Assembly: GCF_046197865.1 (NCBI RefSeq)
Contig: NZ_CP166990.1
Location: forward strand, 1,364,001 to 1,428,000
From: JAHKLT01 sp046197865
GTDB taxonomy: Archaea > Methanobacteriota > Methanobacteria > Methanobacteriales > Methanobacteriaceae
Reading direction: 5' to 3'
DNA: 64,000 nucleotides
Shown in pieces: positions 9,493-19,534 of this stretch (its first letter is position 1; the number at the start of each line of letters is the position of its first letter). A program made the position numbers and the translations under genes. The notes beneath the pieces were generated by a model. That model did not search any database. It was not told the DNA's origin and saw nothing but the letters and a program-made list of their open reading frames with translations.

Positions 9493-9924
9493 ATGAATTT
9501 TTCAGAAATTATAAAATTAAGTTTCATGGGAGCAACTATAGGATGCTTTATAATAGCTATTGTAGAAATATTAATAGCTTATTCTATTGGGTGGACAAAT
9601 TTCACATTAAATGGTTATGAAATACTTGTAAATACAATTGGAGCAATAATTGTAGGTCAAGGTTTTGCATTACCAAGTATTATTTATGAAAAAGAAAATA
9701 TTCCTTTAATCTATCAAGTTATTTTTCAAATGGGAATAGGATTTATAATACTTTTAATTGTAGGAGTTTATTTAAATTGGATTCCAGTAACAATGGGCAT
9801 ATTACCAATAATTACTTGGATAATAATAGCTTTGATATTTGCATTTCTATTTTGGGCAGGTATTTACTTATATTATAGAAATGAAGCTCAAAAAATAAAT
9901 AATCAAATAAAAAAATATAAATAA
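9493..9924 (+). CDS. DUF3021-family four-helix membrane protein
   Basis: 143 residues with four hydrophobic segments at about 10-30, 42-65, 74-95 and 103-128, short loops and a basic tail. The pattern and the KLSFMGATIGCFI opening match DUF3021 proteins, which in Firmicutes are encoded directly after a LytTR regulator and are thought to take part in its control. A ribosome site AGGTGATAAA stands right before the ATG. The regulator upstream is broken, so this gene is probably an orphan. Transfer from a gut Firmicute is plausible but is inference. Confidence 0.72.
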   Translation: MNFSEIIKLSFMGATIGCFIIAIVEILIAYSIGWTNFTLNGYEILVNTIGAIIVGQGFALPSIIYEKENIPLIYQVIFQMGIGFIILLIVGVYLNWIPVTMGILPIITWIIIALIFAFLFWAGIYLYYRNEAQKINNQIKKYK

Positions 9925-9926
9925 AT

Positions 9927-9941
9927 AGGGAATTTTTCCCT
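9927..9941. terminator. hairpin between convergent DUF3021 and DHH genes
   Basis: Inverted repeat AGGGAATTTTTCCCT fills the gap between the two stop codons. A T-rich tract follows on either strand, so it may serve both genes. Confidence 0.55.
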
Positions 9942-12170
9942 TTAATTACTTTTTTTCATACTAGCTATTTCTAATACGAAATCATTTAAGACTTCTTTTG
10001 AAAGTCCTTCAATATATTTTAAAGAACCTGCACATTCATGGCCTCCACCATCAATACCTGCTTCAGGAATCTTAACAATAAGTGTTTGAATAATTTCATT
10101 AAGATTAAAACCAAATATTTCATTAACTGCTTCGGTAGCTCTAATAACACCAAAATCAGGACCATAAGCAAGTGTTAAAACAGGTTTATCTTCACCAACT
10201 TGTTTAGCTATTTTATCATGTACAAAACCACATGTTTTACCTGGTGCAGGGAAAGTGAATTTATGAGCATATTTTTCAACATCAAGTTCATTAAATATAA
10301 TACCATTATCTAGTGTTCTTTGAGATATATTAGGTAGTGCTGCTTTAAGTTGATTATCAACTCTCTTTTTATATTCTTTAAATAATGCATTAATCATCTT
10401 TTCGTGTTTATCAAGATTATCAACAGCTAAAATAGTATCCATAATTCCTCTACCATTCATAAATCTTAAAAAGTATGCTTCAAAATCAACACATTCAGCT
10501 ATTTTTAATAATTCATCTTTATTAAATCCTTTCTTTTCAGCTATTTCAACATATTGATAAACCTCACCAGATTCTGCATGATCACCTAAAGAAGCAATAG
10601 CTGGAAGGTGTTTAATTGTCTCAGATACATCAGGATTTATAATTCTAGCTACTTCAGTTGATAATGCACCTGCTGTAAGTTGTGAATCTCCACCAACAAG
10701 ATAAGGATTTACATGAGTATCAACATATTCATCTACTTCAACTTTACCATCAATAACTTCTCCAGGGAAGTGGTGGTCTATTACAACAACTTCAATATCG
10801 TATATTTTAGCTTGCATTAATGATACAACATCTTCTTCTGTTGAACCATTATCTAAAAGAACAATTAATGGTAATTTTTGACCATGACGTTCTAAATCTT
10901 CTAAAGCATAAGATAAATCTTTTACAACATCTTCTAATTCATAAAATGGTGCTTTACTTGGAGAACGTTTAAAGTAATGCCAAATTGCATCATTACTTGG
11001 ATTTACCTCATCAATTAATGGCAAAACTGCTTTTTCCATAGCTACTCCAGCACAAATACCATCTGCATCTGCATGATGTCTAATTAAAATTGATCTACCT
11101 TGTAATATTGCTTTTCTTATTGTCTTTGCAGCTTCCCTCATTTTAGGTTTGAGTTTATTTAATACATCACTTTTAACAAAGAAATCAACTTCAGGAGGTT
11201 CTGCTTTTTCATTTAATGCTTCTTCAATTAAATTAAGCATATATTTTGAATCATCATTTAATAATTTAGTAATAGATTGAGATTCAATTTGTGTTTTACC
11301 ACCATGTTGATTAACCTCACCTAAAACTTCAATAACATCTCCAATTTCAACTTCAGGATAAGCTCTTACACCAGCTTCATCAAATGCAGCTACCCAAGTA
11401 ATTGATGTTTCATCAGTAATAGTAAATATTGTTGGTCCAGATGTTTGTTGAATTTGTAATACTTCACCAATAATTTTAACAACTTTAGATTTAACAACTT
11501 CTAATTCATCTATTTTTGTTCTATCAATTTCTTTTGTAAGAGTTTCAATATTGTAATTTTTTACATTAGCTGGAACTAGATCAATTTGGCGTTCTTTAAG
11601 TTTAACAGCAGATACTTTAACTACAACTTCATCTCCAACATTGTGGTTAGTATCTCCTCTCATAAGGCCCCATACATTATTATTTAAAGTTACAAATACA
11701 CCATACTTTTCTACTCTTGTAACTTTTCCAATATAGAACTTTTCTTTTTCCATATCTTTCATTTCACATAATGGGTCAATTTTATAAACAGTTTTAGGTT
11801 CATTTTCTTTTTTAGCTTTTTCTTCTTCTTTCATTTTTTCATCTTTCATTTTAATATGACAGTCCCTACAGTAATCATATTTAGGATCTATAACTTTTCC
11901 ACATTTTCTGCAAACATTAATGTTTCCTTCACCATTACAATAGCTGCAATCTTCTTTAATTGGTACTTGTCCTTTACCATTACAATTATCACATGGAATA
12001 TCTTGATCAGTTTCAAGGTCAAACTTTGCTTTTGCATTATTATTAGCATTTTTAAAATGATTACCTACTTCAACAAAGTCTTTAAAACCAGTTCCACCAC
12101 AACTATCACATTCTTTATAATCAATAGTTTCAGAACCTGTTCCTTTACATTGTGTACAATCTTTTTTCAA
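9942..12170 (-). CDS. RecJ-like DHH phosphoesterase with DnaJ-type zinc fingers, S1 and OB domains
   Basis: 742 residues. Order seen: DnaJ-like CxxCxGxG zinc repeats at about 4-80 (CTQCKGTG, CDSCGGTG, CDNCNGKG, CSYCNGEG), two more CxxC knuckles to about 110, an acidic/basic linker, an S1 domain (FYIGKVTRVEKYGVFV, about 147), an OB-fold (GEVLQIQQTSGPTIF, about 235), then a DHH domain with HADADG near 365 and VVVIDHH near 465. The C-terminal GGGHECAGS is the DHHA1 signature. Archaeal RecJ-like proteins act on single-stranded nucleic acid ends, often with the replisome. The zinc-finger front part suggests RNA or DNA binding. Precise substrate unknown. Confidence 0.88.
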   Translation of the reverse strand: MKKDCTQCKGTGSETIDYKECDSCGGTGFKDFVEVGNHFKNANNNAKAKFDLETDQDIPCDNCNGKGQVPIKEDCSYCNGEGNINVCRKCGKVIDPKYDYCRDCHIKMKDEKMKEEEKAKKENEPKTVYKIDPLCEMKDMEKEKFYIGKVTRVEKYGVFVTLNNNVWGLMRGDTNHNVGDEVVVKVSAVKLKERQIDLVPANVKNYNIETLTKEIDRTKIDELEVVKSKVVKIIGEVLQIQQTSGPTIFTITDETSITWVAAFDEAGVRAYPEVEIGDVIEVLGEVNQHGGKTQIESQSITKLLNDDSKYMLNLIEEALNEKAEPPEVDFFVKSDVLNKLKPKMREAAKTIRKAILQGRSILIRHHADADGICAGVAMEKAVLPLIDEVNPSNDAIWHYFKRSPSKAPFYELEDVVKDLSYALEDLERHGQKLPLIVLLDNGSTEEDVVSLMQAKIYDIEVVVIDHHFPGEVIDGKVEVDEYVDTHVNPYLVGGDSQLTAGALSTEVARIINPDVSETIKHLPAIASLGDHAESGEVYQYVEIAEKKGFNKDELLKIAECVDFEAYFLRFMNGRGIMDTILAVDNLDKHEKMINALFKEYKKRVDNQLKAALPNISQRTLDNGIIFNELDVEKYAHKFTFPAPGKTCGFVHDKIAKQVGEDKPVLTLAYGPDFGVIRATEAVNEIFGFNLNEIIQTLIVKIPEAGIDGGGHECAGSLKYIEGLSKEVLNDFVLEIASMKKSN

Positions 12171-12182
12171 TTTAAATTCCCC

Positions 12183-12689
12183 TTAAAAGTAAAAAAATTC
12201 TTTAAATAATTCTGGATTCTCATCAACAATAGCTATTCTTTGATTTTGAAATTCAATAGCTGAATCCATTTTTGAATTAGCTAAGGAAGAATATTTATTA
12301 CCTTCACTAATTTCTCCTTGTTCATATTTTTGAGAAGCTAAAATTAAATTAGATGTAGCATTTATTTTCAAATCTACTTCATCTTCTAAAATATTAATGT
12401 ATTCTATAAATAAAGTTTCATTAACTCCTTCATAATATTTATTTGCTTCAAGAATATCATTTTTAGCTGATTTAAATCTTTCAAGAGCTAAATTAGCTTT
12501 AGTTTCAGTTTCTGCATAGTTTTTAGAATTAAGTGCTGTTACTGATTCATTGTAATACTTATCTCCATCAACAACATTATTACTAATATCGGGCATAAGC
12601 TCATTAATGTTATCTAAAGGAGTATTAATACATCCACTAACAAAAATAGCTCCAAATAAGACAATGCAAAAAATTAATTTATTATTCAT
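12183..12689 (-). CDS. predicted secreted lipoprotein, function unknown
   Basis: 168 residues with a clear lipoprotein signal: a hydrophobic stretch to about residue 18 and the lipobox VSGC with Cys at about 20. The rest is helical, acidic and rich in Asn and Ala, with repeated helix pattern (ALNSKNYAETETKANLALERF and later SEGNKYSSLANSKM), like short coiled or TPR-like helices. I do not recognise a named family. It sits 12 bp upstream of the DHH gene on the same strand, which may only be proximity. Confidence 0.75.
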   Translation of the reverse strand: MNNKLIFCIVLFGAIFVSGCINTPLDNINELMPDISNNVVDGDKYYNESVTALNSKNYAETETKANLALERFKSAKNDILEANKYYEGVNETLFIEYINILEDEVDLKINATSNLILASQKYEQGEISEGNKYSSLANSKMDSAIEFQNQRIAIVDENPELFKEFFYF

Positions 12690-12815
12690 AATATCTTTAA
12701 CATGAAAAAATTAGTTAATAATAAGATTTTATAATTCATCTATTATATAGTTAAGTTATTTTAAATTAAAAATAATAAATTTAAAAAAAAATTAAAAAAA
12801 AGAAATATGAAAAAT

Positions 12816-13199
12816 TTAATTTGATGGCCAAAGCCCATGAATATTACAATAAATTCTTGCAGAAACTTCTTCTCCTTTTGATGCAACATTGAATGTTACA
12901 CTAGGTTCATCACCAGGATATAGTTCTTGTCTGAAAATTTGATCTCCAACAAACAATTCAACAAAATTAATCCAGTGTTCTTCAACCATAGGATGTGGAA
13001 CTTCTCCTATATCTATCTTAATTTTATCTGCATCAACTGTAATAATTGGAATATGTTTTTCAGTTCCTTCTTCTTTTTGAATAGCTTTTAATAATTCCAT
13101 TTCTTCATCACAGCATTTCATTTCACAAGCTCCACCATGAATCATTTCAACAATATAATCACATTTATTACATTTATAAAGTTCATTATTTTTTATCAT
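12816..13199 (-). CDS. dfx: desulfoferrodoxin (two-iron superoxide reductase)
   Basis: 127 residues. The N-terminal desulforedoxin-like domain has the four iron-binding cysteines as CNKC (9-12) and CEMKCC (26-31 region). The C-terminal superoxide reductase centre shows EKHIP, HPMVEEHW and CNIHGLW, giving the four His and one Cys of the catalytic Fe site plus the lysine that assists catalysis. The enzyme reduces superoxide to peroxide in the cytoplasm without releasing oxygen, normal for strict anaerobes. Transcribed alone, with a T-rich stretch after the stop. Confidence 0.95.
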   Translation of the reverse strand: MIKNNELYKCNKCDYIVEMIHGGACEMKCCDEEMELLKAIQKEEGTEKHIPIITVDADKIKIDIGEVPHPMVEEHWINFVELFVGDQIFRQELYPGDEPSVTFNVASKGEEVSARIYCNIHGLWPSN

Positions 13200-13264
13200 A
13201 GCATCATCTCCCTATTTATTAACAATTATTTATGTTCTTAAAACTATATAAATTTTTACTTTAA

Positions 13265-14635
13265 TTATTCATCTTCAATATTTATTCCTAAATCAATGAG
13301 TTTATCCCTTATTTCATCAGAAAACTCATATAATTTTTCTTCTCTTAATTTTTTTCGAATATCAACAATTAAATCTAATAAATCTTCATTGTTTTCAACT
13401 TGTGTGCATTTATTAAAGTCCATTCCTAAAATATTTGAAATTTCTTTAAAAAATTCTTGAATATCTAAAATATCAGATATATGAATTTTATCTTCAAATA
13501 ATTCTTTTTTAGAATCATTAATAAATATAAATAATGATGAAATTGCTTTTGATGTATTAAAATCATCATCCATACTATTGAAAAACTCTTCTCGAACTTT
13601 CTTCAATGGAGGATATTCAGGATTTTTCCTTGCTTTGATTGACTTATCAATTTTTGTTTCATTTAATTTCTCAGCATAATTTTTGATTTTATTTAATGCT
13701 TTTTCAGCTTGAACTAGATCATCTTTTGAAAATTCTACATGAGATCTATAATGAGAAGATATTATAAAAAATCTAAATACTTCTGGTGAAAATTCTTTTA
13801 ATACATCTCTAATACTTAAAAAGTTATTTAATGATTTTGACATTTTAAGACCAGATATATTTAAAAATCCGCTATGTAACCAATAATTAACAGTTGAATC
13901 ATCAGATATAGCTTTAATTTGAGCTATTTCTGCTTCGTGATGAGGAAACATTAAATCTAGGCCTCCTCCATGAATATCGTATTTATTATCAAAGAAATAT
14001 TCTGTAATAGCTGTATCTTCTATATGCCAACCTGGCCTACCTTTGCCCCATGGTGAATCCCAAACAGGTTCATTAGTGTTTTCTCGTTTTTTCCACAAAA
14101 CAAAATCATGTGAGTCTTTCTTACTTGTTTTAGCTATTTTACGATGTGATTCCAACTCATCGATTTTACGATTAGATAACTCACCATAACTTTCAAATTT
14201 TCTTACCTCAAAATATACTCCATCATCAGTTTCATAAGCAAAACCATTATCCATAATCCTTGCAATTTGACTAATTATTTCATCAATGAAATCAGTTGAC
14301 TTAGCATATATGTTAACATTATTTACATTTAATGAATGCATATCTTCAATATACCTTTTCTCAAAAACCTTAGCTATATCACTTGCTTCACAATTAAGAG
14401 TTTTTGCTTTTTCAATAATTTTATCATCAACATCAGTAATGTTTTGAAGATAAAAAACAGAATACCCAATATATTCTAAATATCTTTTAATAACATCAAA
14501 GAAAATATATGTTCTACCATGACCAATATGAGCATCATCATAAACAGTTGGTCCACAAACAAAAAGTTTAATTTTATTTGTATCAATAGACTTTAAATCT
14601 TCTTTTTGTCTTGTCATTGTAGAATAAATTTTCAC
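13265..14635 (-). CDS. cysS: cysteinyl-tRNA synthetase
   Basis: 456 residues, class I. HIGH-type motif AHIGHGRTY at about 36-44 follows the zinc cysteine in VCGPTVYD; KMSKSLNN at about 262-269 is the KMSKS loop. The zinc-site histidine region GGGLDLMFPHHEAE is present, while the cysteine found in the bacterial WHIECS motif is replaced (WHIEDT), a variation I recall from archaeal enzymes. Charges tRNA-Cys in the cytoplasm; methanogens may alternatively use SepRS/SepCysS, which is not visible here. The ATG overlaps the nth stop by 4 bp, so it is the last gene of valS-aroA-nth-cysS. Confidence 0.96.
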   Translation of the reverse strand: MKIYSTMTRQKEDLKSIDTNKIKLFVCGPTVYDDAHIGHGRTYIFFDVIKRYLEYIGYSVFYLQNITDVDDKIIEKAKTLNCEASDIAKVFEKRYIEDMHSLNVNNVNIYAKSTDFIDEIISQIARIMDNGFAYETDDGVYFEVRKFESYGELSNRKIDELESHRKIAKTSKKDSHDFVLWKKRENTNEPVWDSPWGKGRPGWHIEDTAITEYFFDNKYDIHGGGLDLMFPHHEAEIAQIKAISDDSTVNYWLHSGFLNISGLKMSKSLNNFLSIRDVLKEFSPEVFRFFIISSHYRSHVEFSKDDLVQAEKALNKIKNYAEKLNETKIDKSIKARKNPEYPPLKKVREEFFNSMDDDFNTSKAISSLFIFINDSKKELFEDKIHISDILDIQEFFKEISNILGMDFNKCTQVENNEDLLDLIVDIRKKLREEKLYEFSDEIRDKLIDLGINIEDE

Positions 14636-15279
14636 TCTTTAACCTCTGAGTTATAATAATTACAATATTCTGATAAAGTACAAATCTCACATTGTGGATG
14701 AATTGGTCTACAAATTGTTTGGCCAAATTGAACCATTAAATCATTTAAAATAATCCATTGATCTTTTGGAACAATTTTCATAAGTTCTACCTCAGTTTTT
14801 TCTGGTTCTTTTGTATTTACAACTCCCCACCTATTAGAAATTCTATGAACATGAGTATCAACTGGAATAGCTGGCAATTCAAATGCAAAAACTAAAACAC
14901 AATTAGCAGTTTTACGCCCTACACCAGGTAATTTTATAAGTTCTTTCATATCACATGGAACTTCTCCACCATATTGATCAAGTAAGATTGTTGATACTTC
15001 TTTAATCCTAGCTGCTTTAACTCGATAAAAACCTGCAGGCCTAATTAGTTCTTGAATATCTTCAATATCAGCATCAACTATTTCATGAATATCTTTATAT
15101 TTATTAAAAAGATTTCTAGTAGCTTGATCTGTATTTTCATCACGAGTTCTTTGAGATAATATTGTCCTAATTAACATTTTATAAGGATCTTTATCTTTAA
15201 AAACTCTAATTTTATATTCTTCTTCAAGTTTTTCAATAAACCATTGAATTTTTTCTGTTTTATTTAGAGATTTAGACAT
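14632..15279 (-). CDS. nth: endonuclease III
   Basis: 215 residues, full length. Helix-hairpin-helix LPGVGRKTANCVL near 120-132 carries the lyase lysine, PVDTHVHR near 143-150 carries the catalytic aspartate, and the C-terminal C-x6-C-x2-C-x5-C (CRPIHPQCEICTLSEYC) binds a 4Fe-4S cluster. It removes oxidised pyrimidines and nicks the abasic site. It is tightly packed with aroA (7 bp) and cysS (4-bp overlap). Contrast with the MagIII-like paralogue at 2.8-3.5 kb, which lacks both the lysine and the cluster. Confidence 0.96.
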   Translation of the reverse strand: MSKSLNKTEKIQWFIEKLEEEYKIRVFKDKDPYKMLIRTILSQRTRDENTDQATRNLFNKYKDIHEIVDADIEDIQELIRPAGFYRVKAARIKEVSTILLDQYGGEVPCDMKELIKLPGVGRKTANCVLVFAFELPAIPVDTHVHRISNRWGVVNTKEPEKTEVELMKIVPKDQWIILNDLMVQFGQTICRPIHPQCEICTLSEYCNYYNSEVKE

Positions 15280-15286
15280 ATTACAC

Positions 15287-16552
15287 CTAAACTAATTCTA
15301 ATTTAACTCCAATTTCATCCATTACTTCAATAAAATTTGGAAATGAAACATTAAATACTTCACCATCTGTAATTAAAATATCATGTTTTAATCCAATAAG
15401 TGAAAAAGCCATAGCTAATCTATGATCTTTATGAGATTTAACATTTCCAGATGACACTCCACCTTCAATAATCATTCCATCATCTGTTTCTCGAACATTA
15501 CAATTTAATTTATTTAATTCTTTACAAGTTGTAGCTATTCTATCTGTTTCTTTAAATCTTGCATGAGCTACACCAGTAATTTTAGTTATACCTTTTGACA
15601 TAGACCCCAAAATAGCTACAGTAATTAATAAATCTGGTGCATTAGATAAATCAACATTAATTCCTTTTAAGTTTCCATCAGATACTATAATAACATTATC
15701 ATCATTTAATGTCAATTTACAACCCATATCTTTTAAAATATCTATTATAAGTTTATCTCCTTGTTTAGAGCTTTTAAATAATTTATTAACTTTTAATTTA
15801 CCACCTAAAATAGCTACAGCAGCTAATAAATATGATGCTGATGAATAATCTCCTTCAACAACATAATTACATCCTTGATATTTTTGAGGAGAAATATTAA
15901 ATGTATTATTAATATTTTTAATTTTTACTCCAAATTTTTCCATTATATCAATTGTCATATCTACATATGGTTTAGATATAAATTCATCTGTAACTTTAAG
16001 TTTTACACCTTCTTCAGATAATGGTGCAGAAATTAAAATAGATGAAATAAATTGAGAGCTAATATTACCTTTAATAGATGTCTCACCACCAATATATCCA
16101 GGTTTAATAATTAAAGGAGCTTTAAAATCATTATTAATTGAATCAACTTCTACACCTAAAGGTTTTAATCCATTAATTAGTGTTTCCATAGGCCTTGTCT
16201 TAAGAGATTCATCACCTGTAAAAATAACTTCATTATCAGATAAAGCAGCAATACTTGTTAATAATCTTAAAGATGTTCCAGAATTACCTAAATCAATAGC
16301 TTCTTTAGATAAATTATGAATTTTAGAACTTCCAATAATCTCTAAATAGTCATCTTTTTGATTAATTTTAGAACCTAATGCTTTACATGCATTTATAGTA
16401 GATAAAGTATCTTCAGATAAAAGTAAATTATAAATTTTTGATTTACTATTAGCTAAAGATGCTAAAATTATAGCTCTATGAGAATAACTTTTAGATGGAG
16501 GAGCATCAACTTCCCCATCAATTTTAAAAACTTCTTTAACTTTAAGTTCCAT
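15287..16552 (-). CDS. aroA: 3-phosphoshikimate 1-carboxyvinyltransferase (EPSP synthase)
   Basis: 421 residues. AroA joins shikimate-3-phosphate and phosphoenolpyruvate to EPSP. Signatures are PPSKSYSHRAIILASLA (18-34), DLGNSGTSLRLLTSIAALS (87-105), and a C-terminal RFKETDRIATTCKELNKL with SHKDHRLAMAFSLIGLK. All catalytic lysine and arginine positions that I can place are present. It follows valS by 12 bp and precedes nth by 7 bp. The operon mixes translation, repair and aromatic synthesis, which is common in this order and gives no special functional link. Confidence 0.96.
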   Translation of the reverse strand: MELKVKEVFKIDGEVDAPPSKSYSHRAIILASLANSKSKIYNLLLSEDTLSTINACKALGSKINQKDDYLEIIGSSKIHNLSKEAIDLGNSGTSLRLLTSIAALSDNEVIFTGDESLKTRPMETLINGLKPLGVEVDSINNDFKAPLIIKPGYIGGETSIKGNISSQFISSILISAPLSEEGVKLKVTDEFISKPYVDMTIDIMEKFGVKIKNINNTFNISPQKYQGCNYVVEGDYSSASYLLAAVAILGGKLKVNKLFKSSKQGDKLIIDILKDMGCKLTLNDDNVIIVSDGNLKGINVDLSNAPDLLITVAILGSMSKGITKITGVAHARFKETDRIATTCKELNKLNCNVRETDDGMIIEGGVSSGNVKSHKDHRLAMAFSLIGLKHDILITDGEVFNVSFPNFIEVMDEIGVKLELV

Positions 16553-16564
16553 TTATAAAACCAC

Positions 16565-19279
16565 TTATTTTATAATCTCTAAAATAGCATCTAAATCTTG
16601 AGAATTAATAATATCTACTTTCTTACCACTTGCTTCAACAAGTTCCTTTTCAATATTTAAGTAATCCTCAGTAATTTTCAAATCATCAATAGCTAATTCA
16701 TTATTTTCATCTAAAATATTAGCTATTTCATCTAAAGATGTAGTATTTAAGTATTTTATAATTTTACCAGCATCATTTTTAAATTCAGGTCCAATTTTAG
16801 ACATATCTGGTGTAATCTCAACAATCTTTTCATGAACATCAGGTTTACCATCAGTTAATATTAGATTATTGATTTTTAAAGTTCCTTTAATATCATCAGA
16901 AAACTTATCTAATGTATTTTTAATCTCATCATCTGCATATATTTTAACAGTGTCGAGTGGTACATTTAAAGGAATTTTAGATGATGATTTAAATCTTCTA
17001 ATATCTCCAATAATATCAATAGCTATTTTTCCCTCATTTTCACTATCTTCACTTATTAAATCATTATTTATTTGAGGCCAACTTGCATTATGAACTGAAA
17101 TATCTTCATTAAAGTATTGATATACTTCTTCAGAGAAGAAGGGAGTAATAGGAGAAAGTAATATTAAAGATGTTTCAATTACTGTTTTTAAAGTGTATTT
17201 TGCAGCTTTTCTTGATTCATCTGAGATATCATCATTATATAATCTATATTTAACAGCTTCAATATATTCATCACAAAAATCATGCCATACAAATTTTTCA
17301 ATAGCATTAATTGTATTTGCAAATGTATATGTGTTAAAAGCTTCATCTACATCTTTATTTAAATTATTTAATTTAGATAATATCCATTTATCACTAGGAT
17401 TTAAACTATTAGCTATTTCTTCATATTTTATTTCTTCATTAAAAATATGCATACTAATAAATCTAAATGCATTCCAGAATTTTCTTAAAAACTTATATCC
17501 ATATTTAATATCTTTCCAATCAAAAGCAACGTCTGAACCAGGTAAACTATTAGCAGCCCATGTTCTTAAAGCATCAGCACCATATTCACTTACAACTTCT
17601 TCAGGACCTACTACATTTCCACGAGACTTACTCATTTTATAGCCATCTTCACCAAATACCATACCATTAATTACAATATCATCAAATGGTTTTTCTCCCT
17701 CTAGTGCTAAAGTTCTTAAAATCGTATAAAATGCCCATGTCCTTATGATATCATGGCCTTGTGGTCTGATATTTGAAGGAAAATTATTTTTAAATTCTTT
17801 ATTTGGCCACCCAGCTATTGATAATGGTGAGATTGAACTATCCATCCATGTATCTAAAACATCTTCTTCACCAGTAAACTCAGTTGAACCACACTTACAT
17901 GGTTTTTGAGGTTTATCACTAATAGGATCAATAGGTAAATCTTCTTCTGCAGGTAAAATTATCTCCCCACAATCTTTACAATACCAAACTGGAATAGGAG
18001 TTGCAAAAATCCTTTGTCTTGAAATACACCAATCCCATTCCATTGAATCAGCCCAATTTAAAAGTCTTGATTTCATATGTTCTGGAACCCAATTCATATC
18101 ATTTGCAGCATCTTTAATTTGAGAAGTTAAGTCTCTAACAGCTATAAACCATTGTTTTTTAACTAAAATTTCAATAGGAGTTTTACATCTCCAACATTTA
18201 CCAACATTTTGATCTACATTTTCTTGTTTAATGAGATATCCTTCATCTTCCAAATCATCAATAGTTTTTAATTTACATTCTTGTAAACCTAAACCTTCAT
18301 ATCTACCTGCACTTTCAGTCATTAAACCTTTCTCATCAATAGCTTCAATGATTTCTAAACCATGTTTATTTACCCAACTTACATCTGTCTTATCACCAAA
18401 AGTACAAACCATAACTGCTCCAGTACCAAATTCAGGATCAACCTCCTCATCAGCTATTATTTTTACCTTTTGACAAGATAAAGGAACTTCAACATATTTA
18501 TTTAATAATTTAGAATATCTTGAATCTTCAGGATTAACTACAACAGCTACACATGCAGACATGAGTTCTGGTCTTGTTGTAGCTATTAAAACACCTTCTT
18601 CATCTGCTTGTGCTTGCTTACCAGAAGTTTTAGAAGATGTAATATCATCATAAATTGATTCTTTTGCAGGTGGGAAGTTTACATAATTTAAGAATGTTTC
18701 ATTTTCATCATATTCTACTTCTGCAAAAGCAATAGCTGTCTCACACCTTGGACACCAATTTACAGGGTGAATTCCTTGATAAAGTAAATTATCATCATAC
18801 ATTTTCAAAAATGAATATTGTGTTTTCCTCATATATTCTGGAGTCATTGTAACAAATTCTCTACTCCAATCTTGTGAGAAACCAAGTAATTTCATTTGAT
18901 TTTTCATTAAATCAATATTTTCTGTTGTAAGATCTACACAATACTTCCTAAATTCTGCTTTTGAAATATCATTTTTCTTAATGTTATGAGTTTCTTCTAC
19001 TTTAACTTCAGTTGGAAGACCATGACAATCCCATCCTTGAGGAAATAGTACATCTAATCCTTTTAAACGCCTATATCTTGCATTCATATCAATATAAGTC
19101 CAATTTAAAACATGACCTAAATGAATTGAACCTGTAGGATATGGTGGTGGAGTATCAATCACATATCTTGGTTTTGTCCCATCATCGAGAAATTTGTATA
19201 TTTCATCATTTTCCCATTTTTTCTGCCATTCTTTTTCGCAGCCTTGATTATAATCTTTAGGAATATCTTTTTCTAACAT
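16565..19279 (-). CDS. valS: valyl-tRNA synthetase
   Basis: 904 residues, class I. HIGH motif GSIHLGHVLNW near 50-60, editing domain in the 170-350 region with ATTRPELM, zinc knuckles CWRCKTPIE and CKDCGEIILP, KMSKSRGNV near 560, and an anticodon-binding domain with WHDFCDEYIE. It charges tRNA-Val and edits mischarged threonine. First gene of the valS-aroA-nth-cysS operon; the 255 bp upstream are A+T rich with no gene. The length is usual for archaeal ValS, which lacks the long bacterial coiled-coil tail. Confidence 0.96.
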   Translation of the reverse strand: MLEKDIPKDYNQGCEKEWQKKWENDEIYKFLDDGTKPRYVIDTPPPYPTGSIHLGHVLNWTYIDMNARYRRLKGLDVLFPQGWDCHGLPTEVKVEETHNIKKNDISKAEFRKYCVDLTTENIDLMKNQMKLLGFSQDWSREFVTMTPEYMRKTQYSFLKMYDDNLLYQGIHPVNWCPRCETAIAFAEVEYDENETFLNYVNFPPAKESIYDDITSSKTSGKQAQADEEGVLIATTRPELMSACVAVVVNPEDSRYSKLLNKYVEVPLSCQKVKIIADEEVDPEFGTGAVMVCTFGDKTDVSWVNKHGLEIIEAIDEKGLMTESAGRYEGLGLQECKLKTIDDLEDEGYLIKQENVDQNVGKCWRCKTPIEILVKKQWFIAVRDLTSQIKDAANDMNWVPEHMKSRLLNWADSMEWDWCISRQRIFATPIPVWYCKDCGEIILPAEEDLPIDPISDKPQKPCKCGSTEFTGEEDVLDTWMDSSISPLSIAGWPNKEFKNNFPSNIRPQGHDIIRTWAFYTILRTLALEGEKPFDDIVINGMVFGEDGYKMSKSRGNVVGPEEVVSEYGADALRTWAANSLPGSDVAFDWKDIKYGYKFLRKFWNAFRFISMHIFNEEIKYEEIANSLNPSDKWILSKLNNLNKDVDEAFNTYTFANTINAIEKFVWHDFCDEYIEAVKYRLYNDDISDESRKAAKYTLKTVIETSLILLSPITPFFSEEVYQYFNEDISVHNASWPQINNDLISEDSENEGKIAIDIIGDIRRFKSSSKIPLNVPLDTVKIYADDEIKNTLDKFSDDIKGTLKINNLILTDGKPDVHEKIVEITPDMSKIGPEFKNDAGKIIKYLNTTSLDEIANILDENNELAIDDLKITEDYLNIEKELVEASGKKVDIINSQDLDAILEIIK

Positions 19280-19534
19280 CTACAATCTCCAAAAAATACA
19301 TAAGAATAAATAATTATTATAATTAAATATATATTATAAATTATAAATAAAATTATCTTTTTTAAAAATATTAAAAACTATTCCAAAATAATATGAGTAA
19401 AAAAAATATTCCGAATATAAAATAAAAAATTTCCAACAGAAACTATTATTATACAATACATGTATTTTGAATTTAAAAGAGAACTAATTGCAACAATAAT
19501 AAAATAAAAATATTAAATATATTTAAAATCCTTT

